The notes below the pieces were generated by a model that was not told the origin of the DNA, ran no database searches, and saw only the letters and a list, made by a program, of their open reading frames with translations. From positions 1-64,000 of the forward strand of contig JACCLO010000054.1 of assembly GCA_029448655.1 (NCBI GenBank): a DNA stretch of 64,000 nt, read 5' to 3'. Source of the DNA: Wolfiporia cocos. Its lineage: Eukaryota; Basidiomycota; Agaricomycetes; Polyporales; Phaeolaceae. Shown here piece after piece: positions 1-11,589 of this stretch (positions within the stretch are counted from its first letter, which is position 1; every line of letters begins with the position of its first letter). A program made the position numbers and the translations under genes.

Positions 1-25
1 TCACTAATGTATGGGTTGCTTACAG

Positions 26-692
26 GCCCTGTAGTCACTTCAGCGAGCTCACGACAACATTGTCGCGCCAGCCATCTGTTGTCAAGTGAGTAGGTTTTGA
101 ATGATTACATCTCGGTTACTAACAGAACTTGTCAGCCTTCATCTTGCCGTTCAGGTTCTCCATACCAATCGCTTCGTGTATCTTTGTTAACTTCTGACGC
201 AGAGGTCACGCCAATCCACGTCGAACTTTGGCATGACTTTTCAATACAGGTGCGTACATTTGCGAGACCTTGGCCCTTTGCTGTTCGTCACAGAGTTGTC
301 GACGGAGCGCCGGAACAGACGAGCCACTACGGTTTGTTGGACATATTGTGTGGTACGCTGAGCTAAGTTTCATCTGTGCCAGGTCTTGATCTTGCCCGAC
401 TTGCCGATCTACCGAATGACGTCCTCGCCGAGGGAAGGCGGGTCGCAGAAGCCTTGAGCGAGATGGAGGAACGCCAGGAGCAGGATAGCCGCTCGAACAA
501 AGTCTCCATACGGCGCAAGGCCCTCCTCAGGGTATGTACTCCTTATGGCAGGTGCTACTTTCAGTCCGCTCTCAGCTACGGACCCAACTCACGCAAGCGC
601 TCGATCATTCCTCGCTACCCGATGAAGAGTTGGCTGCTCATCTTGCTCGATTCCAGAAGGAGATCATGCAGGTCCTCCGTGATACCATGTAG
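26..692 (+). CDS. MSH4: MSH4 meiotic MutS homologue, 3' end (partial)
   Basis: C-terminal part of a MutS-family ATPase that stabilises crossover intermediates in meiosis together with MSH5. Six exons can be read by eye: 26-85, 136-154, 203-249, 294-331, 383-531 and 576-692 (stop TAG), with introns of about 44-51 nt. Spliced in frame they give the MutS signature order: an SHFSEL motif (family THFxEL), VVNLHLAVQ, then VVDGAPEQTSHYGLDLARLADLP, the helix that closes the MutS ATPase domain, followed by a roughly 80-residue tail ending QKEIMQVLRDTM. The tail length and the LHLAVQ segment fit MSH4 better than MSH2 or MSH5, which is established family knowledge. The gene enters from the left edge, so the ATPase P-loop lies outside the window. 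The second intron (155-202) has a weak donor context. No damage was seen. Confidence 0.85.
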
Positions 693-1592
693 TATGTCGG
701 GTACATCCTTTGACAAGTAAGCGGTTCTGTACTTGTGTGATCACACGCACGAGTGTGGAAAAGACGGCGCCGCGTCATTTTTCGATCCATACTTGCACTT
801 AAGCTGCCCAGATAGCAATAGCGGACACATATCACCGTGGCCGCCACAAACGTAGCGGCAGCGAACCGGACTTGTCGGGCCGTCCGTGTTTTATGACTTC
901 CCAGGAATGCGCCCACCGGCGCCTACGTAGCAATTGCGCTTTGATCCGGTACAATTGCGCATTGTACTAGCCATAGACCGCCAAGCTCTGGCTAGCTGCC
1001 GTTGTCCATCTCCGACAGACACATCAGTCTGAAAATGTGCATGCCAATCACGGCGACGGGCACGTACTCTATCACCAAGATCGTCCTCTGCCATCTATGA
1101 TCATGACGGATGTCAACGAGAATCGAATCCCTTTGATCATCAACCCCATCAAAATCACCACGATATCCAAGTCAGACTCCTCCTTGGTGCCTCCGATTCT
1201 GCATCATTCTGGTTAGGTTCTATTGCAATGATGTACTGCTCATGTTTCGACCTCTGGGAGTTTTAAACTGCAACCCAGACATGATCCGAGCACGCTGACC
1301 AACAAAGCACCGGAGCTATCTCAACAGTGCAGTCCCGACATCTTCGCGTCGTTCAAACCGGCCGATCAGCCCACCACCCGAAGCTAAGGTTCTATTGGAC
1401 AGCCACAAAAGTGATAGTCCGGATTGCATCGTGCTGTGCAGAGTCTTCGAATCGGCGCCATTCAGTCTCCGCGAACAATATGGCTGTACACACCTGGGTT
1501 TCTTTGGAATCAAATCCATAAACATGGTATCTCATCGATATCTACGTGGGTACCTTTCGATGGCATGCTGAACAAATGACAGGGGAGAAACG
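693..1592. other. Intergenic stretch, nothing recognised
   Basis: Downstream of MSH4. Only short ORFs without recognisable motifs occur on either strand, and no repeat shared with the rest of the window was seen. It probably holds the MSH4 3' UTR and a promoter region. Confidence 0.4.
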
Positions 1593-1654
1593 ATGCTGGT
1601 CAAGAACTATTTTCGTGGCAATTCACTTTCGATTGGGTACCCGGTAGCGAAACG

Positions 1655-2960
1655 GTGGATCGGAGTGCTGATCCCTGGTGGCAGGCCCCTCCTTCCATCG
1701 GAGCAGACCAGACAGACCCTAATATCATGTTCAATCCTTTCCACTTTCTTCCTCCCCATTCTTCACCAAATCATCAAATGGATGCCGACTTCGAGTATGG
1801 CATCTCGGCCACAAGCTATCATGGCGGAAGGCAATGCGTAAAGTGTGGAAAACTGAATGCTCAGCGAAATTTATGGTATTAACTGTGTAGCGGATGCTCA
1901 GTGAGTGTGCCTACCAGAGGCGGCCGAAGCAAGCACTCATACATTCGCGCAGGAAAGCAACTGTATACCTCCTGCGGATGTTCATACCATGCATAATTCC
2001 CGTGGTATTTCTCCAGTGACATTGTCGTGTGACAGGCCGTCCGAGCGTGTCAAACCACCGTAACGGACGTTGCTGATGGCTCGCGTTTAGCGTATATGAC
2101 AAAGGATGGCGTCTCTGCCAAGCTTATTTATTTATTTATTTATACCTGTAACGGGGCAGAGTTGCAGGAGCAGCCGACCAGGCTCTTCAGAGAGATGCTG
2201 ACGAAAGTTGAATTGTCATTGCTCCAGGATAGCAAGGGTTCCTTTAAAGGTGAGCACGGACAGCGGTGCGTATGTATTGATTCTAAAACATTCTGTGCGT
2301 CCGCAGAGGCCTATTACACCTGCTCATTCAACAATCAAGATACGACAGCGGCCACGACACATGCCCCGCTCTGTATATTGCAAGCACACGCACTGCTTCA
2401 AAGCCGCTTGGCCGCTGAAGGAGGGGGACAGAAATGAATTACTTGGCTTGGGTTCTCCCTGGCTCAAAGAAGGTGAGTTCTGAATTTACTATTCATGGCT
2501 TTCCCCAAGACAGAAGTTGTGCCAGAACGTGCTTGCTGCGAAAAATTCCCCTGTATACATGATGTACCTCGGCGCCGATGCAGAGTTGTCGATGCGCCCC
2601 AAATCATTAGCTCCAGGTGTACAGCAGCTTCTGCCAATCACCGTCGCAGAGCGTGGATCTCCTAAGAAGGAACTCCCGCACGGAGCTAACGACTCATGCG
2701 GGCCTATGGACATAGACGATTCCGATGTCCCAGCGCCGAGTAACAGTGTGAGCATTCTGGATATGCAAGTTGCTCAAATCACAGACTCCATTACGAAATC
2801 TGTCAAAAGGGAGGGGCCGGTACTCCTCGTGACCCTAGAGCACGGAGATATCCTTATCTTCAACGGTGATGATTTCAAGGTACATTGTGGCACTGTCTTT
2901 GCTACCCAGCTGACATTCATTCCAACCAGTATTCACTGAATCGGACCAGCATGAGCATTG
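1655..2960 (+). CDS. Multi-exon hypothetical gene, structure unresolved
   Basis: Several pieces look coding and join across plausible short introns, but I do not recognise the protein. An early piece around 1655-1860 ends in a CVKCGKLNAQRNL zinc-ribbon-like stretch. Another open piece lies at 1975-2070. The best part is the frame 2517-2879, which is rich in acidic and proline residues and ends HGDILIFNGDDFK. The donor at 2880 and acceptor at 2929 join it to YSLNRTSMSI at 2930-2960. HGDxLxxxGxDF followed by an R-containing strand recalls the C-terminal half of 2OG-Fe(II)/AlkB-like double-stranded beta-helix folds, but this is only a resemblance. The start codon, total exon number and 3' end could not be fixed, and frame changes around 2100-2480 may mean decay. 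Confidence 0.35.
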
Positions 2961-3296
2961 GTATGCATGGTGATGTATCTTCCTTCCAAAGTACTGAGCT
3001 TTCTTTCCAGTACTCATCAGCAGTCGCTGAAGTGGAAGTGGAGCATTTCTCACTAGTATTTGCACATGAGGGCAAGCATGATCATGCTATGACTACATAT
3101 TTGATGTGTGCAAGGATGTTCACAGGGTGTGATCACGGTGATAGATATGTATGTTGAGACAAAGGACAACCTCATGCAGATTCCTATTTGCAAGTATGTA
3201 CACCCTATACAGTCCTAAACCATCATGAAAGCATTCTGTACTCAAGCCTCAGTAAACTGCAAGCTGCTTCAATGAGAATGTAAAATGACATACATA

Positions 3297-3957
3297 CTAC
3301 TTTGAGGCTTCATCTTCCCAATCTTCCAACTTGGAGGATGGTTTGCCATCACCTAGAGGCAAAAATTGAGGAAGTCTCTCCTCCACTTTTTGGCGCTTGG
3401 GACCCTGGCCTGCTTCTTCCAATTCTGAAGTAGGCCGCTTCTAGATGCAGAAATTTAAATTCAAGCCATTTTGTGCTAATCATTCACAAGACTTACTATT
3501 CCTCTGCAATCTGCATTCTGGTCTGTAGTGTCAGTCTTGGGCCCTTCCTTCAGCTCAATCTCCAACTTGGGTAGCTGGAATGCCTCAGCATCCAGCCCAA
3601 GGTTGAATAACTTCAAGGCAAAATCAAGTTTTTGACGACCTAATAAAATCCTAGGGTCTCTGTGGAAGTTGGTTGCTAGTTCGTCGTCCTCCAATCGAAA
3701 ATCTCTGATTATCTCCTCAGTATACAACTTTGCATTCATTAGTAGAGTAGCAAAAATAAAAAGAATGTAATGTACCAATGCATGCCTGCCCTTGGCATGC
3801 CATTTGTATAGTTCACCAATCTGTGTCGGGAAAGCAGTGGATATGTGATTATGAAACATGTCTGTGTGTTCCTTCAAAAGATTCAATCCGTAAATTTGGA
3901 CCTCTGTTGGCTCCATTATTATCAGATCGTTGCAGAGTGGATTGGGTGTAAGGTGAC
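3297..3957 (-). CDS. Hypothetical protein, at least two exons
   Basis: Two minus-strand exons join in phase. The upstream exon runs from about 3957 down to 3497 and reads through IYGLNLLKEH, GELYKWHAKGRHALVHY and RILLGRQKLDFALKLF to QNADCRGI, followed by a good GTAAGT donor. The downstream exon, 3440-3297, starts KRPTSELEEAGQGPKRQK (a basic, NLS-like segment) and ends EDEASK-stop. The likely start is the ATG of MEPTEVQIYG, near 3914, but the frame stays open upstream. No family was recognised. Base composition is AT-richer than in the flanking host genes, so a transposon-borne gene is possible. It lies back to back with the lunapark-like fragment. Confidence 0.5.
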
Positions 3958-4299
3958 AGCGTGGCATTCCCACAGCACGGATGCAGCGTGATACGCAGCA
4001 CGTGCCACATCGCTGGGTGCTCATTCGCCGGCCATGTGCAATATAATGCCCGCGCTGGACCCAGTGATCGGCGCTTATTCGCTCTCCACTCAAACACTTC
4101 CCATTGCTCGATAACGGTCTATCCGGCATTCGTGACTTGCAGCGCCCAACTTATCATTATCTTCGTGGTCATGAGCCGGCGATACACTTGGTATGTACAA
4201 TTCTGTGCCCTTTACGACGGTCAGCGACCAATTGGCTGTGGGGTCGACGTCAGCACCTCCCACCTGACCTTGCCCTTGACCGTCACCCGCCACGTGCAG

Positions 4300-4661
4300 A
4301 ATATGTCTGCCCGAAGTGCGGACATTTCAACCCGTCTGCGCACTCGCTGCGCCAAGCCCGTTCCAGGTCGGTGTCGCCGACGCCAGACTCTCGCGTCCTC
4401 TCACGGTGCCGATACAGCTCCCTCCAGCCTCAGCTGCCCAGCGGTGCGGCCAGTGCGGCTCCAGGCCCCGCGTTCGACGGTGTCTACGCCGAGTCAAACG
4501 AAAGCCATGAACAACAGCTCGAAAACACAATGCAACACGGCCGTGCTCGCGATGCGACACATCCACCAGACGACGCCCTACGAATCGACCTCCATCACAG
4601 TCGGACCTTCCTCGGACACCGTCTTATCTTCTTCCTGGTCCTGAGTCGCACGAACAGGTGA
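4300..4661 (+). pseudogene. Lunapark-type zinc-ribbon C-terminal fragment
   Basis: After a probable acceptor at 4297-4299 the frame reads YVCPKCGHFNPSAHSLRQARSRS followed by a serine/proline-rich tail. CPKCGHFNPSxR is the second half of the lunapark (Lnp1) zinc ribbon, an ER three-way-junction protein whose cytosolic C-terminal domain carries CxxC...CxxC. The first half of the ribbon, the coiled coil and the two N-terminal membrane segments expected of the family were not found upstream in 3900-4300, where the open frame shows no homologous text. I therefore read it as a 3' gene fragment or a gene whose 5' exons have been lost. Intact 5' exons missed by eye would change the call. Confidence 0.5.
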
Positions 4662-7103
4662 TTCGGCGTGACCGCGCTGTGGTGGCACCTGTCACTAGTA
4701 CTAGTGCGTCACAAGATCTGAGCGGATCGGACGGGCGGTGGCGGCGATCGCTCCATCGTGGTCCAACACTGACCCATATGATTTAAGTGCTAGATGCAGT
4801 CCCCCCGTCGCCTCCACAATCACTCTCGAATTAGAGGTGTTTTGCTAACAATAAAATTGACTGTGGCACGGATTTTTTGAGCTCCACTACTAAGTTTTTA
4901 AAATGGAGTGGGTAGAGCGTAGTCCTTGATCTTTGTGACGCATACCAGTAACTGTATCCAAGTACTGTTAACCCGCATCGGATGTACGAAAACACTGTAG
5001 GGTATCAATGATGCCATACCTCGTTCTCATAATTCTTGCACAACCTCGGAAAAGGGCGAGTCATAATTATCGTTAGTAAAAAAACCTCTATTACAACACT
5101 TCGATCGTGTAGCATGCCGTGCAAATAGCATGAACACGGATTAGCAAGCCACATTGAAGCGTGGGCGCCACCCACGCTGAGTATCTATCTACTCATCTCT
5201 GTTCTTATATTGCTTGATAATGAAGTAGCGCCGGTTCCGACATGGCCCGCTACTTTGCACTAAACGTACTGAATGCCGGACTACAGGCCCTGAAGTCAGT
5301 CATCACCTAAGTGCTCAGTTCACACATCAGCGAAAACTGCAGTTTCATCGAAGAACGAAGCGATACACGAGCGTGTTTGTGAGGCGAAGGTAAGAACAAT
5401 GGGACATATTATGCCATCTGTGCTACAGGTACACATAGCTACAACTCCTGGGAGTGCACTGGTGAGTAGCAAAGTACGCAAGAAGAGCAGAACATGTTTC
5501 GTGACAAACAACGCCATCGGCGCATGTGTAGCGTACGTTGCGAAAGTAGATATTTATGTCTCCAGAACCCGCAAAGTCTTCCGCAGCAAGAGTGCTCTGA
5601 CAAATCAAGGAGGTAGCTATTGTGCAACGGTACCGTGTCGCAAACGTTGGGAGGCGAGTGAACCAGCAAGCCTACGAACGGACAGTCACACTGGGCATGA
5701 CATTAAGCAGGTGAGGGAACAGTTTAGAGCAGGACTTCTGAATCGATTAGCCTTTCTCGCGGACGATCGTCTGACTACTTGCGGTGTATTAACTTACTAC
5801 TGACATGGCGAGAATATGCAATCTAATTGTGTGTTTCGGAATCGGGAAGGCGAGGCTCTGAAGAGCTATCCTTGCACTATAAATTCAAGGTGAACGCCCC
5901 AAATAATTGTCAGAGGCATTGGGCGCCCATTGCTACCAGCTCTGACCCATTTTATCTGTATTTAGCAACTATCGACTTGACATGATACGAAATATGCGCC
6001 CTCGCATGTTAGGATTCTTAGGAAATTGTGTTGTACAGGAACAGTGAGATTTGGTCAATGTAGTGCAGATGAAGTAATTCACGTGGAGCCGAGAGCCTCC
6101 TGGAAGGATTGCAAGCGATGTGTTGTTGCCATATCGTTATCATACAGCCGGAACCACTTTTGTTTACCATCGGGTTAGTCTGAGCCTTTCACCGCCCGGC
6201 AGTGTCGGTATGAGCAATGCCGGACATGCTCAGCCTGGAATGGCCTGGCGGGCACGGTGGTTGGAATGTGCCAGCTCAAATGCGCAGTTGGTCCGAAATG
6301 AAAGGCTCTTCTATCATTTCCGACGTCCATGCAGCTCCGCTCTTTTTGCCACTTGGCCACACTCGTAGGAGAAACGTCTAGATCAATCTTCAATCTCTCA
6401 CTTCCAGCAGTGAGTCCTTCCGGGCGTCGAAGCCGCTGGCGGACTTTGACGAGTCACATAGCGATAGACAGGCTATGCGGGAAGATCAGTTGCCCATGCT
6501 TTACGCGTTAGTTTATTTTGCTGCATGATACCAACTCCCCAAAATCTGACGATCGCAATCGTTGGCGGAATTCTGCGTCGGCTGTCGTGGCCGCGGGCCC
6601 CAAGGTGATGATGCTGACAGCTCTAGAATATCAGCAAGAATGTTCCGCGCCCGTCGAAGATGTACTGGGCTGCTGATTATGTCGTGCCCCTGCGTCTCAG
6701 GAAGGCTGGAGGTGCGAGGCTGTGCGGGACTCCAATCGACTAGCCTCCGATCGCTGGAGAGAACCTTCGCGGCTTTCTGCGACGATAACGAAAGGAACGC
6801 TCCGAGATCACCGCGGTCTCACATTTGGTCGGCTAACAGATGCCGAGCTCGGCCGGCCACTCTTCAGGCCTCAGGATCTAGTACGCCACACTCGATACTG
6901 ACACCAGTAGACGATTACCTACCTGCTCGGATTCATGAGGACAACTGACCCGCAGCGCACCGGCAAGCCATTCAAATATTCACCGATGGACCTTCCCGCG
7001 TCACGGGGATGGCTCGAGAACTTCGTTTAAATAGGCCTCATTCTCAGCACCCACATACTCCATCAGAATCATTATAATCCACTCTGTTCAGCTTCTGGCA
7101 GAT
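4662..7103. other. Mostly unassigned host DNA with possible exons near 6226-6508
   Basis: No gene could be assembled. Two open stretches look spliced and coding: about 6228-6368 (reading SEMKGSSIISDVHAAPLFL) and about 6410-6508 (reading SESFRASKPLADFDESHSD), separated by a short AG-ended gap. A third, around 6630-6740, contains VPRPSKMYWAADYVVPLRL before a stop. No family was recognised for any of them. 4662-6120 shows only short frames. Confidence 0.25.
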
Positions 7104-8757
7104 ATGTCTGCATCTGCATCGCCTGTACTCCCGCCCCTCAACGGTTCGCTATCTCTCATCCCTGGGCTCGTCGACTTCCATGCCGAATACAATTCCACCT
7201 CTCCGTTCTTTCTCTTCCTGTTTCCAGACTTGTCTTCTGATACGCTCGGAAGTATATCGTTCCTCGAGTTCGCTCAGGCAATTCACCGCGTTGCCCACTC
7301 CTTCAGGCCCGGACGGAAGGGCGAAGAGGGCGCCGTTGTCGCTATCATCGCGAACTGCGATACTCTGCTCTACCATGCGCTCGTCGCGGGTCTGATCCGT
7401 GCGGGGCTCGTCCCCTTCCCTATGTCCTCCCGCAACTCCGTGCCCGCAATAGCAAGCCTGATGGAGCACACGAGCTGCCATCGCATCGTCTCACAGCCCA
7501 CCTTCGCCCCATTCACTGACGCGGTCCGGGAGAGCCTGCCGAGCGGATTCGCCATGCACGTCGACGACCTGCCCGCGCTCACGGACGTCTTCCCGACGCT
7601 CGCGCCCTCCTTCGACCCGCCGCGTGCCGTCTCGGGCCCTTACCCGCCGCCCGCGTGCGCGGCGTCGCCATCGGATGTTGTGCTCTACCTGCACTCCTCA
7701 GGCTCCACCGGCTTCCCGAAGCCGATCCCGCACACGCACACGACGATCCTACACTGGTGCAGGATGCCCATCTTCGTGGAGTCGCGCAGGAAGGCGATAC
7801 GGTGGGGGTGCATGGCGCTACCGCCGTTCCACGTAATGGGACTCTGCTCGCAGCTGTACGCGCCGCTCTTGTCCGGCCAGCCGACGTCGCTGTTCCCCCC
7901 GCGCGCGATCGTGTCAGCGCCCCCGGTCGTGCCGACCCCGCAGAACACAATTGAGACGGCGCGCAAGACAGGCTGCACGGCTATCGAGAGCGTCCCTGCT
8001 TTCGTCGAGGTAGGCTCTGGTTGTGTAGTGTGCCTGTGATTGCTAAAAGTACTGTTTTCGCCAGGCGTGGTCGCAGAACGAGGATGACGCGAAGTACCTT
8101 GCGTCTCTTCAGGCTCTTGTCAGTACCTGCATCACATTGCGCTGGTCGAGGGAGCAACTCGCTTATCACTCACGTCTTAGATATTCGCCGGCGGCCCGCT
8201 CTCCAGGGCGAATGGTGAGAAGCTCGTGGATAAAGGCGTGCGCCTGTTGGCGTGCTACGGTGCAACCGAATTCGGCCTGGTGACATGCGTGTTCGATGAC
8301 GGCGTCGAAGAGCCGAGCCCTATTGGCAAGAAGCGCGCCGACTGGGAATGGATGCAGCTTCCCAGAGAGTGTATGTCGCTGGGTTCCTCAGGGAGACGGG
8401 ACATTCGAGCTGCAGATGTTGGTGCGTGCCAAAATGTAACGATGTAGCCGCCCGAAGTATACTGAGGTATGGCGTGCATGTGCGTGCAGACGTGCGAGAC
8501 ACACCAGCCTTGCATCGAGAATATGCCAAATGGGGAGCGTGGCTTTGCCACATCCGACCTTTGGGAACCACATCCGGCCAAGCCTGGTCTCTGGCGAATG
8601 TACGTCGCAGTCAATATGATTGGCAAATAAAGTCTGATGTCGCATATGAAGTGTCGGGCGTGCTGACGATGTCATCGTACTCGGATCAGGTGCGTCGCCC
8701 CTGTCATCGCCCGAGGGCGGCTGCTAACTTCGATTCAGGTGAGAAGACGGTACCAAT
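7104..8757 (+). pseudogene. NRPS-like adenylate-forming enzyme, broken
   Basis: N-terminal adenylation (AMP-binding) domain of the fungal NRPS-like/aminoadipate-reductase-like family, which activates a carboxylic acid as the acyl-adenylate. Exons by eye: 7104-8009, 8065-8118, 8181-8421, 8490-8599, 8652-8689 and from 8739. Motifs in order: LHSSGSTGFPKPIPHT (A3 core, residues about 196-211), IFAGGPLS, YGATEFG (A5), GDGTFELQML, GERGFATSDLWEPHPAKPGLWR and VGRADDVIVLGSGEKTVP. Two lesions show. Exon 3 changes frame around 8370-8390, between DWEWMQLP and the GDGTFEL segment. After GEKTVP the conserved text stops and no C-terminal A subdomain, carrier domain or reductase domain can be found up to 10 kb, although family members are usually over 1000 residues. 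Promoter and start look normal, with one ATG and an uninterrupted 906-nt first exon. Confidence 0.75.
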
Positions 8758-10364
8758 CCTTCAGGAGAAATCACATTGGCGTGCACTCATGGGGCGGATA
8801 GTAGTCATACCTTCGCTGCACATGCAAGCACGGAGCCTGCAAGATCATGGCGTCCGATCGCTAGAATTCACATTTTCTGAGTAAGCGGCCCGTCTTGGGA
8901 GTCCGCACGCGAACTGATGGTTGTACCTGACATGCTAACGCCGGCTTTGCTTGCGAGCTGCAGCACATGGATGAGAGCTGTGGAGAAGCGATCTCAAACT
9001 AGGTGACATCGTGATGGATGATTGTCTCACTGTCAATGGCTGGCTTGTTCTCTAATCCGGCTTCAACGAGGCGGAATCCGGCCAACTTCACTGTACGGAT
9101 AGCCGAACCGGTGATTGGGGATGGTACGGTGAGACACTCTCGGCATGATGAACTAGACTCACATGCAGCATTCACATTTCAAGTATCCTCATCATCCATA
9201 TCGCGAGACAAGGCAGATGGATTCCACAGATTGACCCCTGCGGATCATATGTGGTAGTTGGAAGAAACCCAGAAATAGTGTGCCCACCTTCACGATCTAG
9301 GATATCCACTTGATGGATCCAATCCTTGTTCGACCGCAGGCGCTGCTGGGAGAAAGACTCGGAGAGATATGCCAGCTGGTATAGTTCGGCGCATATAGAG
9401 ACCCGACTGCTACGACTACTATCCCCGAGTTTCTGCTTGACGCTGATCAAAGCGTCTACACGAATGGAGGATGTTGCTGTAAATAAGATCCGTGCAATTG
9501 AGCGCATATAACGTACCCTCGATGGAACTGAAAGTATTTGATATGTCTGAAGACAGTTTGCGCTTGTTCGCCGATATTTCCAGTGAGTTATCCACATACA
9601 AGAAGAAGCCCAATGTCTACGATGCCAGCCACAGCGAGCTCCACGCGAGACTTTGACGCGCTCAGTCACGAAGTCGTGACGTCGAGCTTATGTGACGCGG
9701 GGTGATGTTAGCGCGCGCACGCCGTGTGTCAGGCAGGGGAATTATTAATTCTATTTGAGTTACTAAGTGGTGCACACGTTTATCTGTCCGCATCAAGTCC
9801 GCAAACGCATCGCGTTCCATAATTTATCACTATGCCCAACGCCGCCGACACTTCACTTGTGGCTCCCGATGATGCTGTAGCAAGATGTACAACTGTAGGG
9901 AAATCTATATCCATCCATTCCAATCTCGATAATGATGACATTCACACGCCAACCTCCACAGGAAGCTCGGAGAGACGGCCTCTTCGCTGGCCTTTCCGCT
10001 GCATTGGCAGGTGGTTAGTAACTTCGCGTATACGCATGGTCCATTGCTGTACTATTCACCCTAGCCATTCTGGGCAACAAACTATTCCGATTCAACAGGA
10101 ACACCACAGTTGTGTGTGGCGTCGGTGAGCGTGCTGCAACGAGGCAGCGGTGGCTCGGATGCCGCTGGTGTCTGCGCACAGTGACGGGGGTGCTTTCTGG
10201 TTATTATTTCTACCAGGGATTTCTCGCATCTAATCTTGCTTGCCCACGTGCGGAGCAGGCCAAGATGCAACGGTCGGAGTCTGTGTTCGGCGAGGATCTG
10301 TCCACAAGCACCAAGTCAATGAATGTAATGTATTGTCATCGCAACAATTCCACAGCGGAGTATA
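8758..10364. other. No assignable gene
   Basis: Region between two broken enzyme genes. An ATG-initiated frame at 9832-10012 (MPNAADTSLVAPDDAVARC) followed by GT..AG candidates could be a small gene, but no family was recognised. The remaining frames are short and change phase often, consistent with decayed coding DNA. Confidence 0.3.
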
Positions 10365-11226
10365 ATGCACCGTCTTCTTGAAGCCCTTTCGCGCATCGAA
10401 GCCAGCGTTCGGCGCATGGATCACGCTGCCAGGTGCTTTGAAAGCGCGCACTGCTGCGCTCGCCTCGCCCCATCTCTCATGGCTGCTCATTGATTGTGAG
10501 CATGGCATGACATCTCTTCAGCCAGGCGCTGCCGAATCCATCCAAACAATATCGGGGCTCGGAAGCTCGGCGCCCAGCACTATTGTCAGAATACCTGCAA
10601 CAGGGGCGTGTGCAGACGGTAGTGTCGGTGGCAAATCAAGTATGGGCTTGATGCCGGCGCCCGGGGAGTGCTGGTTCCAATGGTATGTAGAACACGCTGG
10701 GCTAGTCGGTCGTGGTACATATACGTCAATCTGATAGGTATCAACCGCCGCTCAAGCCAAGTCGATCGTTGCTGCGGCGCGCTTCCCCCCAAGGGGTCCA
10801 GGTATCCGTGGATTCGGCAGTCCATTTACACAGAGCACATGGGGACTGATGGCGTCAGAATACCTCGCATCTGCGAACGACTTGAGGCCGTACAGAGCAT
10901 CGACGAGATCTTGAGTGTAGACGGTCTCGGTCAGTGACCGCACCATCAAAAGCTCAACTACGCACATTACTCACCGTAGTCACTATCGGCCGTCGGAATA
11001 TAGATGGCGTTCTCATCACCTCTCACTCACTCACAACTATCCAGCGCCATCGCCAAATCTCCACCCTGATGTGGAAGTCATCATCAGCTCCGCATCTGAT
11101 CGCTCACTTATATGCGTAATCAGCGCCATGTACTGCACTCCGGGCACTCAATCGAACAAGCGTGCGCGGCAGAACGTCACATCAGACAGTGGGGCATTAT
11201 TGAAGGCTCTTGCAGAGGATCTCTAG
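10365..11226 (+). pseudogene. HpcH/HpaI-type aldolase, decayed
   Basis: Class II pyruvate aldolase family (2,4-dihydroxyhept-2-ene-1,7-dioate aldolase-like), which cleaves hydroxy-keto acids with a divalent metal. Conserved blocks run in order along the DNA: KPAFGAWITLPG, WLLIDCEHG, STIVRIPATGA, YGLDAGARGVLVPM, then (after a GTATGT donor and an intron) AKSIVAAARFPPRGPG, RGFGSPF, LEAVQSIDEILSVDGL, NYPAPSPNLHPDVEVII, and the terminal CTPGTQ..RARQ block before TAG 11224-11226. The blocks sit in different frames. The first ATG (10365) is one base out of phase with KPAFGAW. About ten residues before LEAVQS (the strand normally carrying the VQIET motif) are missing. The FIGPxDL segment is unreadable. 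Spliced introns explain only some of this, so I call it a pseudogene. Confidence 0.7.
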
Positions 11227-11589
11227 CAGCAGCTGGGGAGATCATAGGCCAGAAGGACTTCGGGTATAACTAACAGTGTACGACGTACGTGAAGTAGTCA
11301 ATCCCTGATACAGGGACCACCTTCGCTTCGTCTGAAGCCCCTCTGCATTGACAGGGCTGATTTGAAGATCTTGCAAAGACACTGATGGAACAGTGCAGGG
11401 TCCAGGCATCGAACCCATAGGTCTTAGCAAGGTATAGCCAAGTGAGATATGCGAAGGTGTCATCGAAAACTTATTGCGCCGTACAATACAATGACGCTGC
11501 GACTAAGGGCGTATGTTACGGCGATCCCACCTTTTACCGATTCCGGCACGTTCTATACAATTTGCCAACGCAGGCACAGTCAACCATAT

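Noticed and set aside
3961..4644. 227-codon ORF overlapping the lunapark-like exon in another frame
   Set aside because: The frame at 4300-4661 carries the CPKCGHFNPS ribbon, while the overlapping frame lacks motifs.
9172..9669. 165-codon minus-strand ORF
   Set aside because: No family resemblance and no supporting splice structure; probably chance in decayed DNA.
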